The position numbers and the translations under genes are program-made. Below are positions 1-13,440 of a stretch of 64,000 nt of DNA, one piece after another; position 1 is the stretch's first letter; the number at the start of each line of letters is the position of its first letter. Location of the stretch: the NCBI GenBank assembly GCA_029204225.1, contig CM055113.1, positions 18,695,746-18,759,745 of the forward strand, read 5' to 3'. The DNA is from Diphasiastrum complanatum. Taxonomy: Eukaryota > Streptophyta > Lycopodiopsida > Lycopodiales > Lycopodiaceae. Under the pieces are notes generated by a model. It had not been told where the DNA came from, did no database searches, and saw nothing but the letters and a program-made list of their open reading frames with translations.

Positions 1-548
1 GAGTCTTTCACTTGGGTTGTTGCTAGTTGAAGGCCCTGCGTATTCCGCGCCCTCACGTGAGGGTGCAGATGCCATCCAATGGTGGGATGGGCAGTACGGC
101 CATCTCACCACTAGTGGATGGGGCTACCGCACCACCCTCTTAGGGTGCGGTATACACTCTCTCCCAATTGAAGATGATGTACTATAGTTTGCATAGGCTT
201 TATTAATTTATATCAATGAATTTTAAGCTAGTTATATATATAAACTGAAAGATAGAATAGATACATGCAAATGCTTTGAAAACGAGATGCTTGTGCAAAT
301 TCAACTTATTTCCACTTCCACTTCCAAGGATCTTATCAATTGCAACCTTCTCTTGAAGTTAAATGGACTAGAATTTAAAGGATAAATGGGGGCCAAATCC
401 AATTGCTCTCATGGACATGGTAATGTATAAGTGTACAATACACGTAAAACTACAAACAATATTTAGTATTACTTCCTTCTCCATATGTAAGCAAGGTATC
501 CAAAAAATAGCACTTTTCCTATCAAATTCAAAAATACCTTGGGCATGG
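1..548. other. No gene recognised
   Basis: I see no coding region. Bases 1-170 are GC-rich with short palindromes such as CCCTCACGTGAGGG near 50-63. The rest is AT-rich and plain. The GC-rich patch could be the end of a repeat, but no second copy is visible in this window. Confidence 0.4.
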
Positions 549-556
549 GCATTATA

Positions 557-984
557 CAGCTCCGCATAATTTTAGCACCCTGACGGGTGCCGGCACGCGC
601 CAAAGTGCGCCAGCCAAGGGCTGGGCCCACTTGGGCAAAAGCTCACATGCGGGTGTCGTGGCACCAGGGTGGGCGTCGAGAGGCAATGGTGCCGGGTGTG
701 GCACCCCGGGCAGCTTAGTGTTGCCGGACAAGCAATGGCGCCGGGTGGCGCCGGGCACCTTCACACCCACCTGCACACATGTGAGTAGCTAGGTTGGGTT
801 CAGTTATATATTGTTACTGATTTATCCCAAAGATTTGCTTATGGGATAAATACTAGTTGCCCGACAGGTGGCAACCGAACAACTAGTTTTTCAAAAAAAA
901 ATAAAAAAAAATAAAATTTGTCCCTGCCTGGCGCACCCTGACGCGTGCCAGCACCCGTCAAGGTGCTGAAAATAAGCGGAGCCG
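557..984. mobile_element. hAT-like MITE with long terminal inverted repeats
   Basis: The left end begins CAGCTCCGCATAATTTT and the reverse complement of the right end begins CGGCTCCGCTTATTTTC. The match continues for roughly 60 bp through GCACC, TGACGGGTGC and GCACGCG. The flanks carry GCATTATA (549-556) and ACATTATA (985-992), a near-perfect 8-bp target duplication. A CA-start terminus plus an 8-bp duplication is the established hAT pattern. The 428-bp body is GC-rich and has no credible ORF, so this is a non-autonomous element. The superfamily assignment is inference, because no transposase is present. Confidence 0.7.
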
Positions 985-992
985 ACATTATA

Positions 993-2300
993 CTATGCTA
1001 GAGCAAGGGTCTTGGGGGAAATCCAAACCTTGAAAAGCCAAAAGCCTTGATTATAACATTGCAACAATAATCTCTTGAATGACCAATCCTTCGTAATATT
1101 TACAAAGAATAATGAATACAAATTAGGAACAATACTAGCAATCTGACGTAAGGCAAATATATGTGTTGGGCAGTTGGAACATTGTGGATGACTAGTTGCC
1201 AAGATTTAAGTCCTTTTTGGGGACACAAGCTTTTCGGACAAAGGGATCAAGAAGATGAAAAATCTGCTTATAAAAGAATTGATTCATAATTTCAACTTTG
1301 TCATATCATTGACATCAACATGAAAGATTCACTGTTTTATTTATGCTACACATTGGTCTATGTAACATAAACAGCTGGAATCATAGCATAATTCAAATCT
1401 TCCTTCGCAATCTTACAATTCCTTTATTTTATTTTCTCTATCTAAAATACATTGTAAATGTTATGTTATGCTCTTATGCATTTCCAGACAATGTTCAGAC
1501 ATTGTTTTGTAACTTACTGATGATGCTGAACGGTAATATCAATGTTCAACAGACAATGTCTTCAAATGCCATGACCATAAATTGTCATGACGGAGCACTC
1601 TTCAAGATGGTCAAGAGAAGTGCCATTATCAAGAACAGAAATATTCAAAGCATTAATGATCACAATTTCAATACCATATCAATAATGAGAGCTCCCAAAA
1701 ATGTTCAATACCATGCTAACAAAAAATTTCCAGTATTCTAACACACTAGACATGCCACACACCTGAACATGCTCCCAACATACCTACAATGGCATTGACC
1801 ATAGCTTAGGGAACTGCACCCACTCTACTAAAAAATGAAAGGGTAAAGAACTTATTATGGTTTTGTGCAGGAAACTTCCACAAATTTGCAAGTTCAACAA
1901 ATCCCTTCAAACATTCTAACACATTATGTTGAAAAATAGAGCAGCAAAGAATAAAGCTTCTGGAAAGTAATGCAACGATGGTCTATTTTATCTTTAAAAA
2001 CATGTTATCCACAAAGGAAAGAGTATAGTTTAAGACAACTGTGCAGTCACATGATGGTTAATAAGGAGAGGTCATTAAAAATTCAAAAAACATTCGTGAT
2101 GAATAAAAGATGGCCTTTGGAAGATTGTTGTTGTTGCTAGTCACTTCTAGCTTGAATTATCTACTGCCAAAGTTGTACGAAAACCACAGTTGTGGTGCTT
2201 TACTTAAATAGCTTGAAATCAGATTTCAAAAGCTGCTTCCCAGGTGCTTCAATATTTCTGTTTGCTTCAAAAAAGAGTGAAACTAACTGAAAGATTAACC
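993..2300. other. No gene recognised
   Basis: The stretch is AT-rich. The longest open stretch (1343-1741, plus) has low-complexity composition and no recognisable domain, so I do not call it. The right part may include the 3' untranslated region of the HMGB gene that is transcribed leftward from 4.5 kb, but no poly(A) signal can be fixed with confidence. Confidence 0.4.
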
Positions 2301-2673
2301 TACAGATTCTAATCCCTAAAGTCTAACCCCAAATTCTCTAGAGCAACGTGGAAGGCATACCAACTTGAGATTTGCCAAACTAGTTTCTAAGTCTAATGTA
2401 CAACAAACCAACATTAAACAAAATCCCAAGTTCATGCAACACCAGCTGCAAGGTCCTGTATAAACTTCAGGATGACACCATATACCTGCCAAAAGACTAC
2501 CCAATGCAGAATTAGAAACCCCAACCATCAGAACTGTTTCATGATGCTATTAAAAGAAATGAAGTAGCACTGATAAAGGCCAGCTATGTTCAAAAGCCAC
2601 AAGCTCATAAGGTAAAACATGTAAAATCATACTGGAAAAGATGGCTAGTACCACCAGTGGTTTCTTCTATTCT

Positions 2674-4527
2674 TTAGTCGTCATCATCCTCCTCTTCCTG
2701 AAGCATTTTGAGACTCATTCAGTTTTAGTAGGCAATACATTATAAAATAATATAGCGTCCAAATAAAATAGGCTTATAGGTATAAAGACTATATATACCT
2801 CCTCACTTTCTTCGTCATCATTTATCTCTAGATTGGATTTATCAGATTCTTCTGCAGAACCTTCTTCTTCATCCTGCAGCATCAATAAGGATGATGAATT
2901 GACACGACGCTTAAATATCAGAATTGATAGCTGAGGCAGTTATTTGTAGTAGTACCTGTTTCTGCTTATAAGCAGCCATTGATTTATCATAGTCAATCTT
3001 CCTCTGAGAAGCCTTTGCAATATAAGGAGCCTTTTCCTGCATAAAGGGTCACAGGGTTGATAGATTGATTCAGTAGTTGTCTACACAAAACAACAAAGCC
3101 ACTACTTGAGAGCATTCAACTACTCACAGCATCAGACAATTCCTTCCATTTGTCACCACCTGCCTTTCCAACCTGCAACACAAACCATTCATAAATTCCT
3201 CAAAAGTCTTACTGAAGCACATCCTGTTACAAAAGAAAGGCATTCAGGAAAACACTGACGCTCAAATGAATATAAGATTAACACAACAAAATACAAGTCA
3301 AGAACAACCTCCCTTGGCAAAAAAATCATTTCTACATGCACAACCACTCAACCATGAAGAAATCAAACATGCTTACAGCTGCCACACCCTTCACATTAGG
3401 ATGCTGTTCCTTGTAAGTCTTTCTGAACTCCTCCCTGTCAGGAACAAAAGTTAACTCTTAGGCAGGTATACCATCTATCTTGACTCTGTTCAAACGTCGC
3501 ATGCTGAACGTCTACAGCCTCAAAACCGTTGCTGAGGCTGCTGAGACATATTGTCAAAATTGACACCGAGCAATGTCCAGTAGCACCCTCCAGTTTAGTA
3601 CCGCGAACAAGGTCAAAATCAGGATAGTAAACGAAAGCTTTGAACAGTTGAATGTCTTACAAAAATCACAAACAAAGGTGAATTTAATCAAAGATGTCCC
3701 TCGTACTTTAAACTACTAAACAACCACATCTCCTTTCAGCTGTCAAACCTGGATAAGATTCTACCTAACAAGTCAAAACATTTGTCAGACTAAATCATGA
3801 AATTCTCTCTTCGAAAATATGAATTTGTTGTCCACATTCCAGTCATTTGTAAGCGTTTTAACACTCTCATATGCATTTTAAGTTGATTTCTTATATAATA
3901 TAGCTTAAATAAAGACTGAAACGAACTAACCATAGTCCATCTAGCATTTTTCTGAATGCTTGCAAAAGCCAATCTTTATTGAGAGCCAATCGTTGCTGCA
4001 AAACTCAAGTCATATAAACTCACTGGAAACAACTATATTACTCATGAAAACAAGAGCGTTGGATATAGAAACCTTATGATGAACTTACAAGAAGATGAAG
4101 AACGCAGTCGGGGGCCTCTTTGGCTGATTTGGGTCCTTTTTGGCTTTGCGCTCCTTCCTGCGCTGCCTTTTTGTGGCTTTTGGATCCTTCACTGACAGCT
4201 GTTTCTTTTTCTTAACATCTCTGGAAAACAATAAACGTATCTTCAATAAGAAACCAGAAGAAAACTCAAATGGAACACAAACAATTTGCCAAGGCTTGTC
4301 ACAAATTGAGAAGATTCTCCTGACCAATTTATTATTCCCATCTGATCTTCAAAACGACTAACAGATTAAACATAAGTTGAAGTTCCGAAAATCAATATGA
4401 ACACTAGAAAACGTAGAGCATAAAAGAATAAAAAAAGGTGCAGTTACTTCTCTTCACTCTTGCTTGCTTTCTTCACTTCTCTTTTGGAAACAGCAGCATC
4501 TCCCTTCCTTGGCTTGGCTTCCTTCAT
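2674..4527 (-). CDS. HMGB: HMGB-type high-mobility-group chromatin protein (7 coding exons)
   Basis: Coding exons on the minus strand are 4527-4448, 4220-4089, 3434-3377, 3172-3128, 3036-2956, 2873-2799 and 2697-2674. All junctions are GT-AG and phases match, giving 495 nt (164 residues). Residues 1-55 are a basic lysine/arginine-rich arm. A single HMG box spans about 56-130 (PKRPPTAFFIF at 60-70, GGDKWKELSDAEKAPY at 95-110). Residues 133-164 are an acidic tail ending EEEEEDDDD. This basic arm, box and acidic tail layout is that of plant HMGB proteins, which bend DNA and act as nuclear chromatin architectural factors; it most resembles the HMGB1 type. The start at 4527 is preferred because the frame upstream runs into a TGA in the leader exon, if the leader splice is right. 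No frameshift or stop was seen, so it is probably functional. The subtype number is not certain. Confidence 0.93.
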
Positions 4528-5860
4528 TTTCCAAAAATAATGAGTAGCTGAGACTTTTGGCAACCACTTCTTCGCAATGTCCTGCCAAATTGCTAATAGA
4601 AAAACTGCATTACTATTTGTTCAAGCCACCACTTTCACACTGAACCACATCACAATAACAAACAAAAGTTTTTGCCAGCCACAATCTGCAACCTTAACAT
4701 TAAATTACTTCATCTGCAAAATGGAAGCTATAAATAGATACACTTTACAAGCAAGAATCTAAAAAAAAAACAGAGAGAAATCGGCACAGAGACCCAAGAC
4801 AGTAATACCGCCACCCAAGGAACTATTCGAATAAAGCTTTGGCTTGAAAAAACCAATGCTCTTTCTCCGAGATCAGTACAGTTAAAAAACAAGATCGTTA
4901 AATTGCTTCGTAACAGTGATGGCAACAAGAATTGTAATTCGAAGAATCAATCAGCATAGACCTTTGTAATAAAGAGCCAAATTCTACATTTCGGTAAAAC
5001 GAGAAAACCGAAGGATACGGCAAAAAAGCCAAGCCAGAATAAAAATTGAATGCATGAATGCTTGTGTTTCTCAGAAGGGGCTCTCAACCATCCTAGTATA
5101 CAAACAAGACATATTCCATCAAAGGAGAGCCAAAGCGAGAAGAAATTTTCCTATTTTTGCGGAAAAGCAGAAAAAAGAGCCAACATTCTACTACGATGAT
5201 TGCAGGAGCAAACGGACGATGCAATGGCAAACAAAGCACAGCTAAAATAATAAAAAATCAAGCCTGAAACACAAGCTGCGAGGACCTGTCCGTCACAGCC
5301 ACAGAGCAGGGACAGCAAAACAGAAACAGCAAAAAATCTTTGGAGTCAGCAAAAAATCCTCGGAGTCAGCACTAGATACGAAGAATGAGCTTCGGAATCA
5401 AAGAACCCACAAGCTGTCAAACCCCAGGCCACACAAAAAAGCAACCCAAATATCAATATCCCAAGTATGCCACTCACCGAGCTTCAAAGCTGGTCAGGCG
5501 CAGGCGCAGTAAAGCCACGGGGGATCGCGAAACCGAGGCAAGGCGAGGCGAGGGGAGCAAGGCAGGCAAGGGCAGAGGGGATCAATGGATGGAGGCAATG
5601 GAAGGAAGAAAAGAGGAAGCAAGGAAGGGGAGGGACAAAATACAGGGGAAAAGAGAGAAGTGGGTTTTGAACGGGAAAAAAATACAAAGGAAAAACAGAA
5701 GCAAAGGCCTTTTGTGAGAGCGAAGACGAAGACGAAGAAGAAGAGAGAGGGAGGGAGGGCGATCGAACAAAGGGAAGGAAGGAGGAGAGAACAGAAGAAC
5801 AAGGAGAAGAGAAGACAAAGGAAAGAAGGGAAAAAGGCAAAGGAAAGGGCGAAAGCGGCG
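4528..5860 (-). other. HMGB 5' leader: untranslated exon, leader intron and pyrimidine-rich 5' end
   Basis: Upstream of the ATG the minus strand has a good acceptor (TTTGGCAG, exon from 4581) and a good donor (CTCG then GTGAGTGG, exon end 5478). This implies an intron of about 0.9 kb in the 5' UTR. The exon beyond 5478 is strongly CT-rich on the minus strand between about 5585 and 5830, as many plant leaders are. The transcription start is not visible. Several long ORFs here on both strands are artefacts of the purine/pyrimidine bias. Confidence 0.6.
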
Positions 5861-7244
<1,384 letters not shown>

Positions 7245-7249
7245 TTGAT

Positions 7250-7957
7250 TCTAGTAGTTTATTTAACTCCTTGTAATCCACACAGTTCCGAAAGCCTTAG
7301 TCTTTTTTCACTTTAGAAGAACAAGAGCAGAGCACCCATGGTCATTTATTGGGTCTTATATGTCCCATCTTAAGATAATTAACAATTCGATTAGTAATCT
7401 CTATCTCTTCCTTCTAAGAAAACTAGTACAATTGTCTAGGGATAGGATGACTACATGAAACCAACTCAATCATGTATCTGCTAACCTAGAAGATGGTAAA
7501 GCATGAGGTAATTCAACTGGAAACACATCCTAAAACTCACTTATGATCTTATTCTTTTCAATTTGCTCTTGATCTAAATCCACTGAGATAAGAATTTCAA
7601 AAACTTCACAACTTTTAAGATGCATTTCAAAGAAATCAAAAATGGGCATAGCAAATGAAAAATATGCTTCAAACTATAAACCAAAATTTTTCATTATATT
7701 AGCCGTTGAAATCATCTTAGATGGAAATGTAACTATTTTATCTCCCTCTGGGAATGAGAGCACATGCTTCTCAAAATCATTAACAAAAGATTTCTCAAAT
7801 AACCACTCATAGCCTAGACTTATATCTATGTGTGCTAAATCAAAATCATAAAAATCAACTGATTTTGTATACTTTTATCTCCCTCTGGAACGCTTCGGTA
7901 CTTTGACTTCCCAAATCTCTAACTTCGCTCTTGAAGGCAAATATACTTTTTATATAT

Positions 7958-8010
<53 letters not shown>

Positions 8011-8790
8011 ATTGTTGGCTTCAATTTTCAAGTCAAGTTTTTACACAAAACGAGAATTAATAAAATTATGAGTTGATGAACAATTGTTCACTAAAATACT
8101 GACTTCTTGATCTTTCGTTGTGCCTTTCAATTGAAATAAATCATTTGGCAAAAAGCTGAAGGAACGTTCACAACTCACAATCAATCCAGTCAATTTCCAA
8201 CTTAAGAATTTCATTACCTAGCATTTCAATCACTTGAGGGTTTCTTTTGCTTTGAATATAATTTCATAATCTGTCCGAGCTTATTGCAAATAAAACAAAA
8301 AGATTCGCCTTTTTTGCCTTCTTCTAGGACATCTGCTTCTCTTGCTTACCTTTTGATGTCATTCGATCAAGCTCGTCAAAGTATTTTATCTAAGTTTTCT
8401 CAACGAACTCATTTATTCTCTTTCTTTGTTCTGGATGTCAATGAATTAGCTTAAAATTTCTTCTTGGATGCCACCATTGTGGAATCATAGGCTTTTGAGA
8501 TTTGTACGATATCATCGAAAAATTGAAGCACATTTCATGCATTTGTTAGAATAATCTACTGGCAAAAAACTATCAAAGAGCCAATTTAGAGTTACCTTAT
8601 TCCATAAACCCATAAACTCTTGGAGATAAAATGCCAAACTCTTTGTTCCCATTTTGCAATCGATGAACACCTTATAGTAACCTAAATCATCTACAACCGC
8701 AAATAATTTTCTAAAAGTTTCCATAAATTCTCTCCATGTAGCAGTTTTTTTTTGGTTGCAGATCACACCAACATGCAAGTGCAACTAGAC
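7250..8790 (-). mobile_element. Decayed Ty3/gypsy fragment: gag, protease, start of RT
   Basis: Minus-strand pieces lie in the expected order. Gag is at about 8784-8512 (TWREFMETFRKLF, then YLQEFMGLWNKV). A degenerate CCHC knuckle near 8310-8250 (CFICNKLGQ) has lost the His and last Cys. A protease-like motif near 8090-8060 (ILVNNCSSTHNF) has Asn where the catalytic Asp belongs. The start of RT is at about 7380-7250 (NCVDYKELNKLL). Reading frames are broken throughout. The element stops at the (GA)n tract, and RT palm, RNase H and integrase are absent. No LTR was found. The family is inferred from domain order and the Ty3-type RT motif. Confidence 0.7.
7951..8010. repeat. (AC)20 microsatellite flanked by AT repeats
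   Basis: Twenty AC units at about 7962-8001 sit between short TATATA runs, inside the gypsy fragment. Confidence 0.95.
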
Positions 8791-9795
8791 TCTAACTACC
8801 ATAATTCCATGTCATGAAAGTATTGAAAGTTTTGATAATGCTCAATATTGTCTCTTCTTGATTGATTTTAGTTAAAATCATAAAAATTTGGCCAAAATAT
8901 AGTCTAGATCCAATATTGACCATGTAATTGGCATGCAATCATTAGAACCTATCATAACGACTAAAAAATATCGATTACTATTCTGAGAATCATTAACGTA
9001 CAGTACACTTGATGAATTTTGAGTCAAAACAATGAATAGTAGTAAAAAAATCGTCAAAAATTGAGTAATTTGCAGTTACGGCTATGAAGAACGTCCATAA
9101 CACTAATCTTTAGGGTAAGAATAATTAAGATCCTACTAATCCACTTACTTGAAGGTCTATTCCACCACCATGAAGAAAAAACAAAGAGTTACTATAAAAA
9201 AAACTACAAAAAAAGCAAAAAAACGTCTGCACCTTCTGTCATGTGCCAACCTTAGCATTAAAATATCTAATCCATTCAAGAACATCAAATTACAATGGAA
9301 ATACAAGAAATCAGGAAAACTAGTCAAAAAATAGAAAAGATGGATAAATGTAGCAAAACTTCACCAAAATAGGCAGAGTAAGGCATCATTATTCTTCATT
9401 AGTGATCATTCAAAGCATTGGGCCTGAATCTAGAGCATGATCAAAGCTCTCATGTGATTTTAGGCACAGAATCACTAATTCCATTCAAGAAAGCTCTCCA
9501 AGAGAAACTTCAAGAACACAAGAGAACACCAAAAATTCAAATTAGACAAATGAATAATAGCCTCCAAATTTAGCATGACCTCAGCTATTTATAGCGCTCA
9601 GGTGTGCCTCATTTTTGCCCTAAAAAATGAAGACCGTGTAGTTCTTTGTCGAGTGTTATGCTCTGTGAATCCTTTGCTGGAAGTCAAAGAATTTATGGCC
9701 ACCTTGAAGTAGGAAACATCATTCCATGTATTATTCTTGTCAGTAGCCATCTTCTATTTATCACTACCTCATATTCAGCTTCTAGCTTGCTGTTG
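8791..9795. other. No gene recognised
   Basis: AT-rich sequence between the gypsy gag fragment and the left target duplication of the copia element. The lysine-rich ORF at 9149-9334 is low complexity. The right part may be gypsy 5' untranslated sequence, but no LTR or primer-binding site is evident. Confidence 0.4.
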
Positions 9796-9800
9796 TAGAA

Positions 9801-11035
9801 CAAGGTTACAACAGGCCTAAAAACGAAGCGAAATCAATTCGTGATGAAGGCCGGATAGAGCCGACTTAACAGGAGTAGCTACTGCTTCTCTCTGCGGTCA
9901 AATTCTCTTCCAGGCCTCAGATTTGCTACTGCAGATCTGTTGTAAAATTCAAACTTGTAAACAACAGATAATGTTGAGAAATAACAACAACGGAAATTTA
10001 TCTACTGATAGCATGCATTCCAATATTGCAGATCATACACATCATAGAACAGAGCATTGAGAGAAATCACTTCTATTATCAGAAACTGAATTTACAATGT
10101 TCTTGAGCGCTGTCTGTTTTCCAGATCAGCACGTTGGTGCGAGAAAGATGTTCTCTCTCACGAAAATACGACTAGCTACTGCTAATCTATAAAACACTCT
10201 CTGACCGTGACTCAGACTTTCTGACTGTTTAGCAATACATATATTCAGAGTAACATTTTTTATTAGAGAGATTAAACGATCTACAACTAATCTCAAATTA
10301 CAAGAGCAGCGGATTAGGCACGTCCTAACGCTCTTTTTGCTGACGTCTTCATATCAGATCAGATAGCAGTACTACATGGTACTTGTTTAATCTTCCTGGT
10401 CCTTTGGAGAGCGAAGAATTTCGTGTCGCATCATGTCGTTGGAGCCTTTCCTGTTGTTCGTGCATTAGTTGCCTTCTGCCCGTTGGATAGTGCCTTCACA
10501 CTGTAGCCTTCACCTTTTGCTTCAGGACCCTTTTAAACAATCACATTGTATCTCTACATGACTAATTCATCATTGTTCCAGCAATTTAGTTTGTGTAAGG
10601 TGATTGCATGATTTTAAGGACAATGTCGCCTATTTTTTAGGGCACCTTCGCTTTTTCTTGAAAAAGGAGAAAAAGGCAAAAAATTGTGAAAAACGAGAAG
10701 GTAGGCCTGAAACTTTTTCTAAGGCATTTTAAGGACAGTGTCTCCTTTTTTTCGAAGGGTGGAAAAAGGCGAAGGTAGGCCAAAAAAAATTTTCTAAGGC
10801 ATTTTAAAGAGAGTGTCTCCTTTTTCGCAAAAATGCGAAAAATACGACAGTGTCGGAAAAAGTTGCCAGACTTATTTTCTAAGTGGTTTAGGCCTAATGC
10901 TGAATTTTCTTCATGACAAAAAAATGCAAACTGTGCGAAAACTATTTCAAAATGCACAGTTGCGAAAAAACAGCAAAGGAAAAACTAAGAAAAAAATGCT
11001 AAGGCTTTGAAAGATAGAAACTCTTGATTTCTTCA
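9801..11035 (-). repeat. 3' LTR of the 9.8-15.8 kb copia element
   Basis: On the minus strand it begins TGAAGAAATCAAGAG and follows a purine run (TTTGAGAGAGAGC). From about 9832 it aligns with the sequence from about 14668. Bases 10610-10860 hold three degenerate tandem units of roughly 70-115 bp, each starting ATTTTAA and containing a GTGTCTCC-like box. They are also present in the partner LTR. Confidence 0.85.
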
Positions 11036-11043
11036 GCTCTCTC

Positions 11044-12345
11044 TCAAAGCTGGTCTTTTTTTATTCCTAAGTTTGTGTGCTGCTTCTCAAAAACTGCCTT
11101 GTCAAGAGGCTTTGTGAAGATATCGGCCACCATCTGCTTCGTTGGAATGAACTTGGTCTTCAACTTGTCTTTCTCAACCAGATCTCTTATCAGATGATAT
11201 CTGATAGCAATGTGTTTTGTTCTGGAATGAAACACTGGATCCTTCGTCAAATGAATGGTGGATGTATTATCCATGAATAGTAACAACGGCTCGTGAATTC
11301 TCTCCCAGTTCGTCAAGGAACTGCTTGAGCCATGTAAGCTCGTTTGCCATCTTGGCTGCTGCAACATACTCTGCTTCATAGGATGATTGCGCGGTCACGG
11401 TCTGCTTCCTGCTGATCCGTATAATAGTTGCTCCGGCTGCTATCATGCATCCTCTTGAGACGCTCTTGCAATCATCTTTCAGGGATGTCCAGCTTACATC
11501 GCTGTAGGAGTTAATCTGGAATCCTTCATGCTGAGAGAAACATAGCCCATCTTCGTCTGTTGACGGTATTGCAAAATTCTCTTGGATATCTTCCAGTGCG
11601 TAGAGCCTGGATTAACATTAAATTGGCTCATTTTGAAAACTGCATAAGCAATGTCAGGGCATGTATTATTTGCTAAGTACATGAGTGACCCGATTAATCT
11701 CCTGTAGAGCACGTTATGCATGGCTTCCTACTCTTCTGCATTTTGTGGGTAGTCTTGCTTGGTCAGAACTGTTCCAGCTACCATCTACATGTTAGCTCCC
11801 TTGCAGTCCGTCATTTGAAAATCATCAATGATTTTTTGGATCTATCTTGACTGGTGAAGATACACAAGATCTTTGTCAACCTGCAATCCTAGGTAGCATT
11901 TTGCTTCCCCTAGGTCTGATATTTCAAAATGTTGTGAAATATCATGCTTTACCTGAGCAATTAGCTCGTCGCTTCTGGACAGAGTCAAAGTGTCATCCAC
12001 TTGAATGATTATGATTTTTTCATATGTGACCTTTGTATAGACATTGTAGTCGACCATCAATGGTTGAAATCCTAAGGATCTGAGGGTGTGATCCTTCTTC
12101 TTATACCACTGCCTGGCAGATTGCTTCAGTCCGTATATGCTTCTTTGCATTTGGCCGACATAGTTGGCAAAGCGTGAGCAGATAAATCCCGGTGGCTGGT
12201 CCATATAGACCTCTTCATTCAACTCACCGTGCAAGAAGGCGGTCTTCTCATCCATGATGTGGATCTTGAGACTGTATGTTGTTGCGTAGGCAAATAACAA
12301 GCGTAAGGACGAATGCTTTACAACTGAGAAAAAGGATCTTGAATG
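11044..12345 (-). pseudogene. copia reverse transcriptase and RNase H, decayed
   Basis: RT pieces include MDEKTAFLHGELNEEVYM (normally MDVKTAFL), SIYGLKQSARQWYKK and LGEAKCYLGLQV. The catalytic box reads QVDD instead of YVDD, so the first residue is lost while both aspartates remain. RNase H and the C-terminal end are recognisable (HSRTKHIAIRYHLIRD, VADIFTKPL). At least two frame changes separate these blocks. RT starts abruptly within a few bases of the integrase end. The natural product would make element cDNA in the cytoplasmic particle. Confidence 0.85.
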
Positions 12346-13440
12346 TGGACATATGCAACGAATCCAAAGATGCACACATGTGTCAGACTTGGTTTGTTGC
12401 CCCACCAAAGCTCGTGTGGCGTGGTGTGTGCAACGCTGGATCCACATGTCCTGTTATGCAAATAATTGGCTATAGCTACTGCTTTAGCCCATAAGAATTT
12501 TGATGCCTTTGAATAGGCCATCATGGATCTCACAGCTTCCATGAGAGTCCGATTTTTCCTCTCTGCCACACCATTGCGCTATGGTGTGTAGGCTGCGGTC
12601 AAGTAAATATGCCTCTGCTGGTGCAAAACTCAGCAAAGCGTTTGGAGATGTATTCTCCTCCTCTGTCTGTTCTCAGTTGCTTCACATTCTTGTCAGTCAG
12701 CCCAATTCATGGACTCTGTGAATTTGTCCAGGGCCTCCGATTTGTTGTGGATAAAGTACACGGTTGCAAACTTGCTGAAGTCGTCAATGAACGTGATGTA
12801 GTACTTCGAACCTCCGAGGGAGACCACATCAAATGGTCCACAAATTCAGAGTGTACCAGTTCCATGAGTTCTTTTGTTCTAAAAGAGTCCTTGGTGAATG
12901 GTATACGTTACATCTTGCCTTTGTTACATGCATCACAGGACTTCAAGCATGTTGCATCTTTGATGTTGACACCAGTAAATGCTCCACTTCGGCTAGCGTT
13001 GTATAGAGCAACTGTATTCATATGATACAGCCTCTTGTGCCATGTAGTATCCATTGATTTGTTGGTCTAGTGAGCTTGCTTTGAAGATACTCGGATCCTG
13101 AGGTGATTCAGGTTCCCCAATCGCTTTCCTATGGTGACAACCTGAGTGGTTGCAGATTCAACCACTTCGTAGGTATCGCCTTCAAAGGTGACTCTCAGTC
13201 CTGCATCTACCATCTTAGCAACAGATAGTAGGTCCTTCTGAAGAGTGGGCATAGTGTTGTTGAGCCTTCTATCTATTTCTTTGGTGCCTAACCATAGTGC
13301 TCCGGTTCCACTGACTTTGTGTCTGGAACCATCTCCCAAGATTATGTATCTGGAAGTCTCTGATTCTTGATAATCAGTGATCATGTGTCTTGTTGCCACG
13401 AAGTGACGTTGCACCTGAATCAATAATTATCTCTTGTGTA
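12318..13440 (-). pseudogene. copia protease and integrase remnant
   Basis: A protease active-site block (IIDSGATS) is readable at about 13430-13405, but a 2-nt loss directly after it shifts the frame. The following block (FVATRHM, LGDGSRHKVSGTGAL, LLSVAKMVD) leads into the gag-pre-integrase region. The integrase core is spread over several frames between about 13060 and 12570. Its C-terminal part is clear (ERKNRTLMEAVRSMM, TPHELWWGNKP). Integrase would insert the cDNA into host chromosomes. This copy cannot encode a whole enzyme. Confidence 0.8.

Noticed and set aside
1343-1741. 132-codon plus-strand ORF
   Set aside because: AT-rich, no domain, poor start context and no splice or codon evidence.
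12609-13025. 138-codon plus-strand ORF
   Set aside because: Antisense shadow of the copia integrase region on the minus strand.
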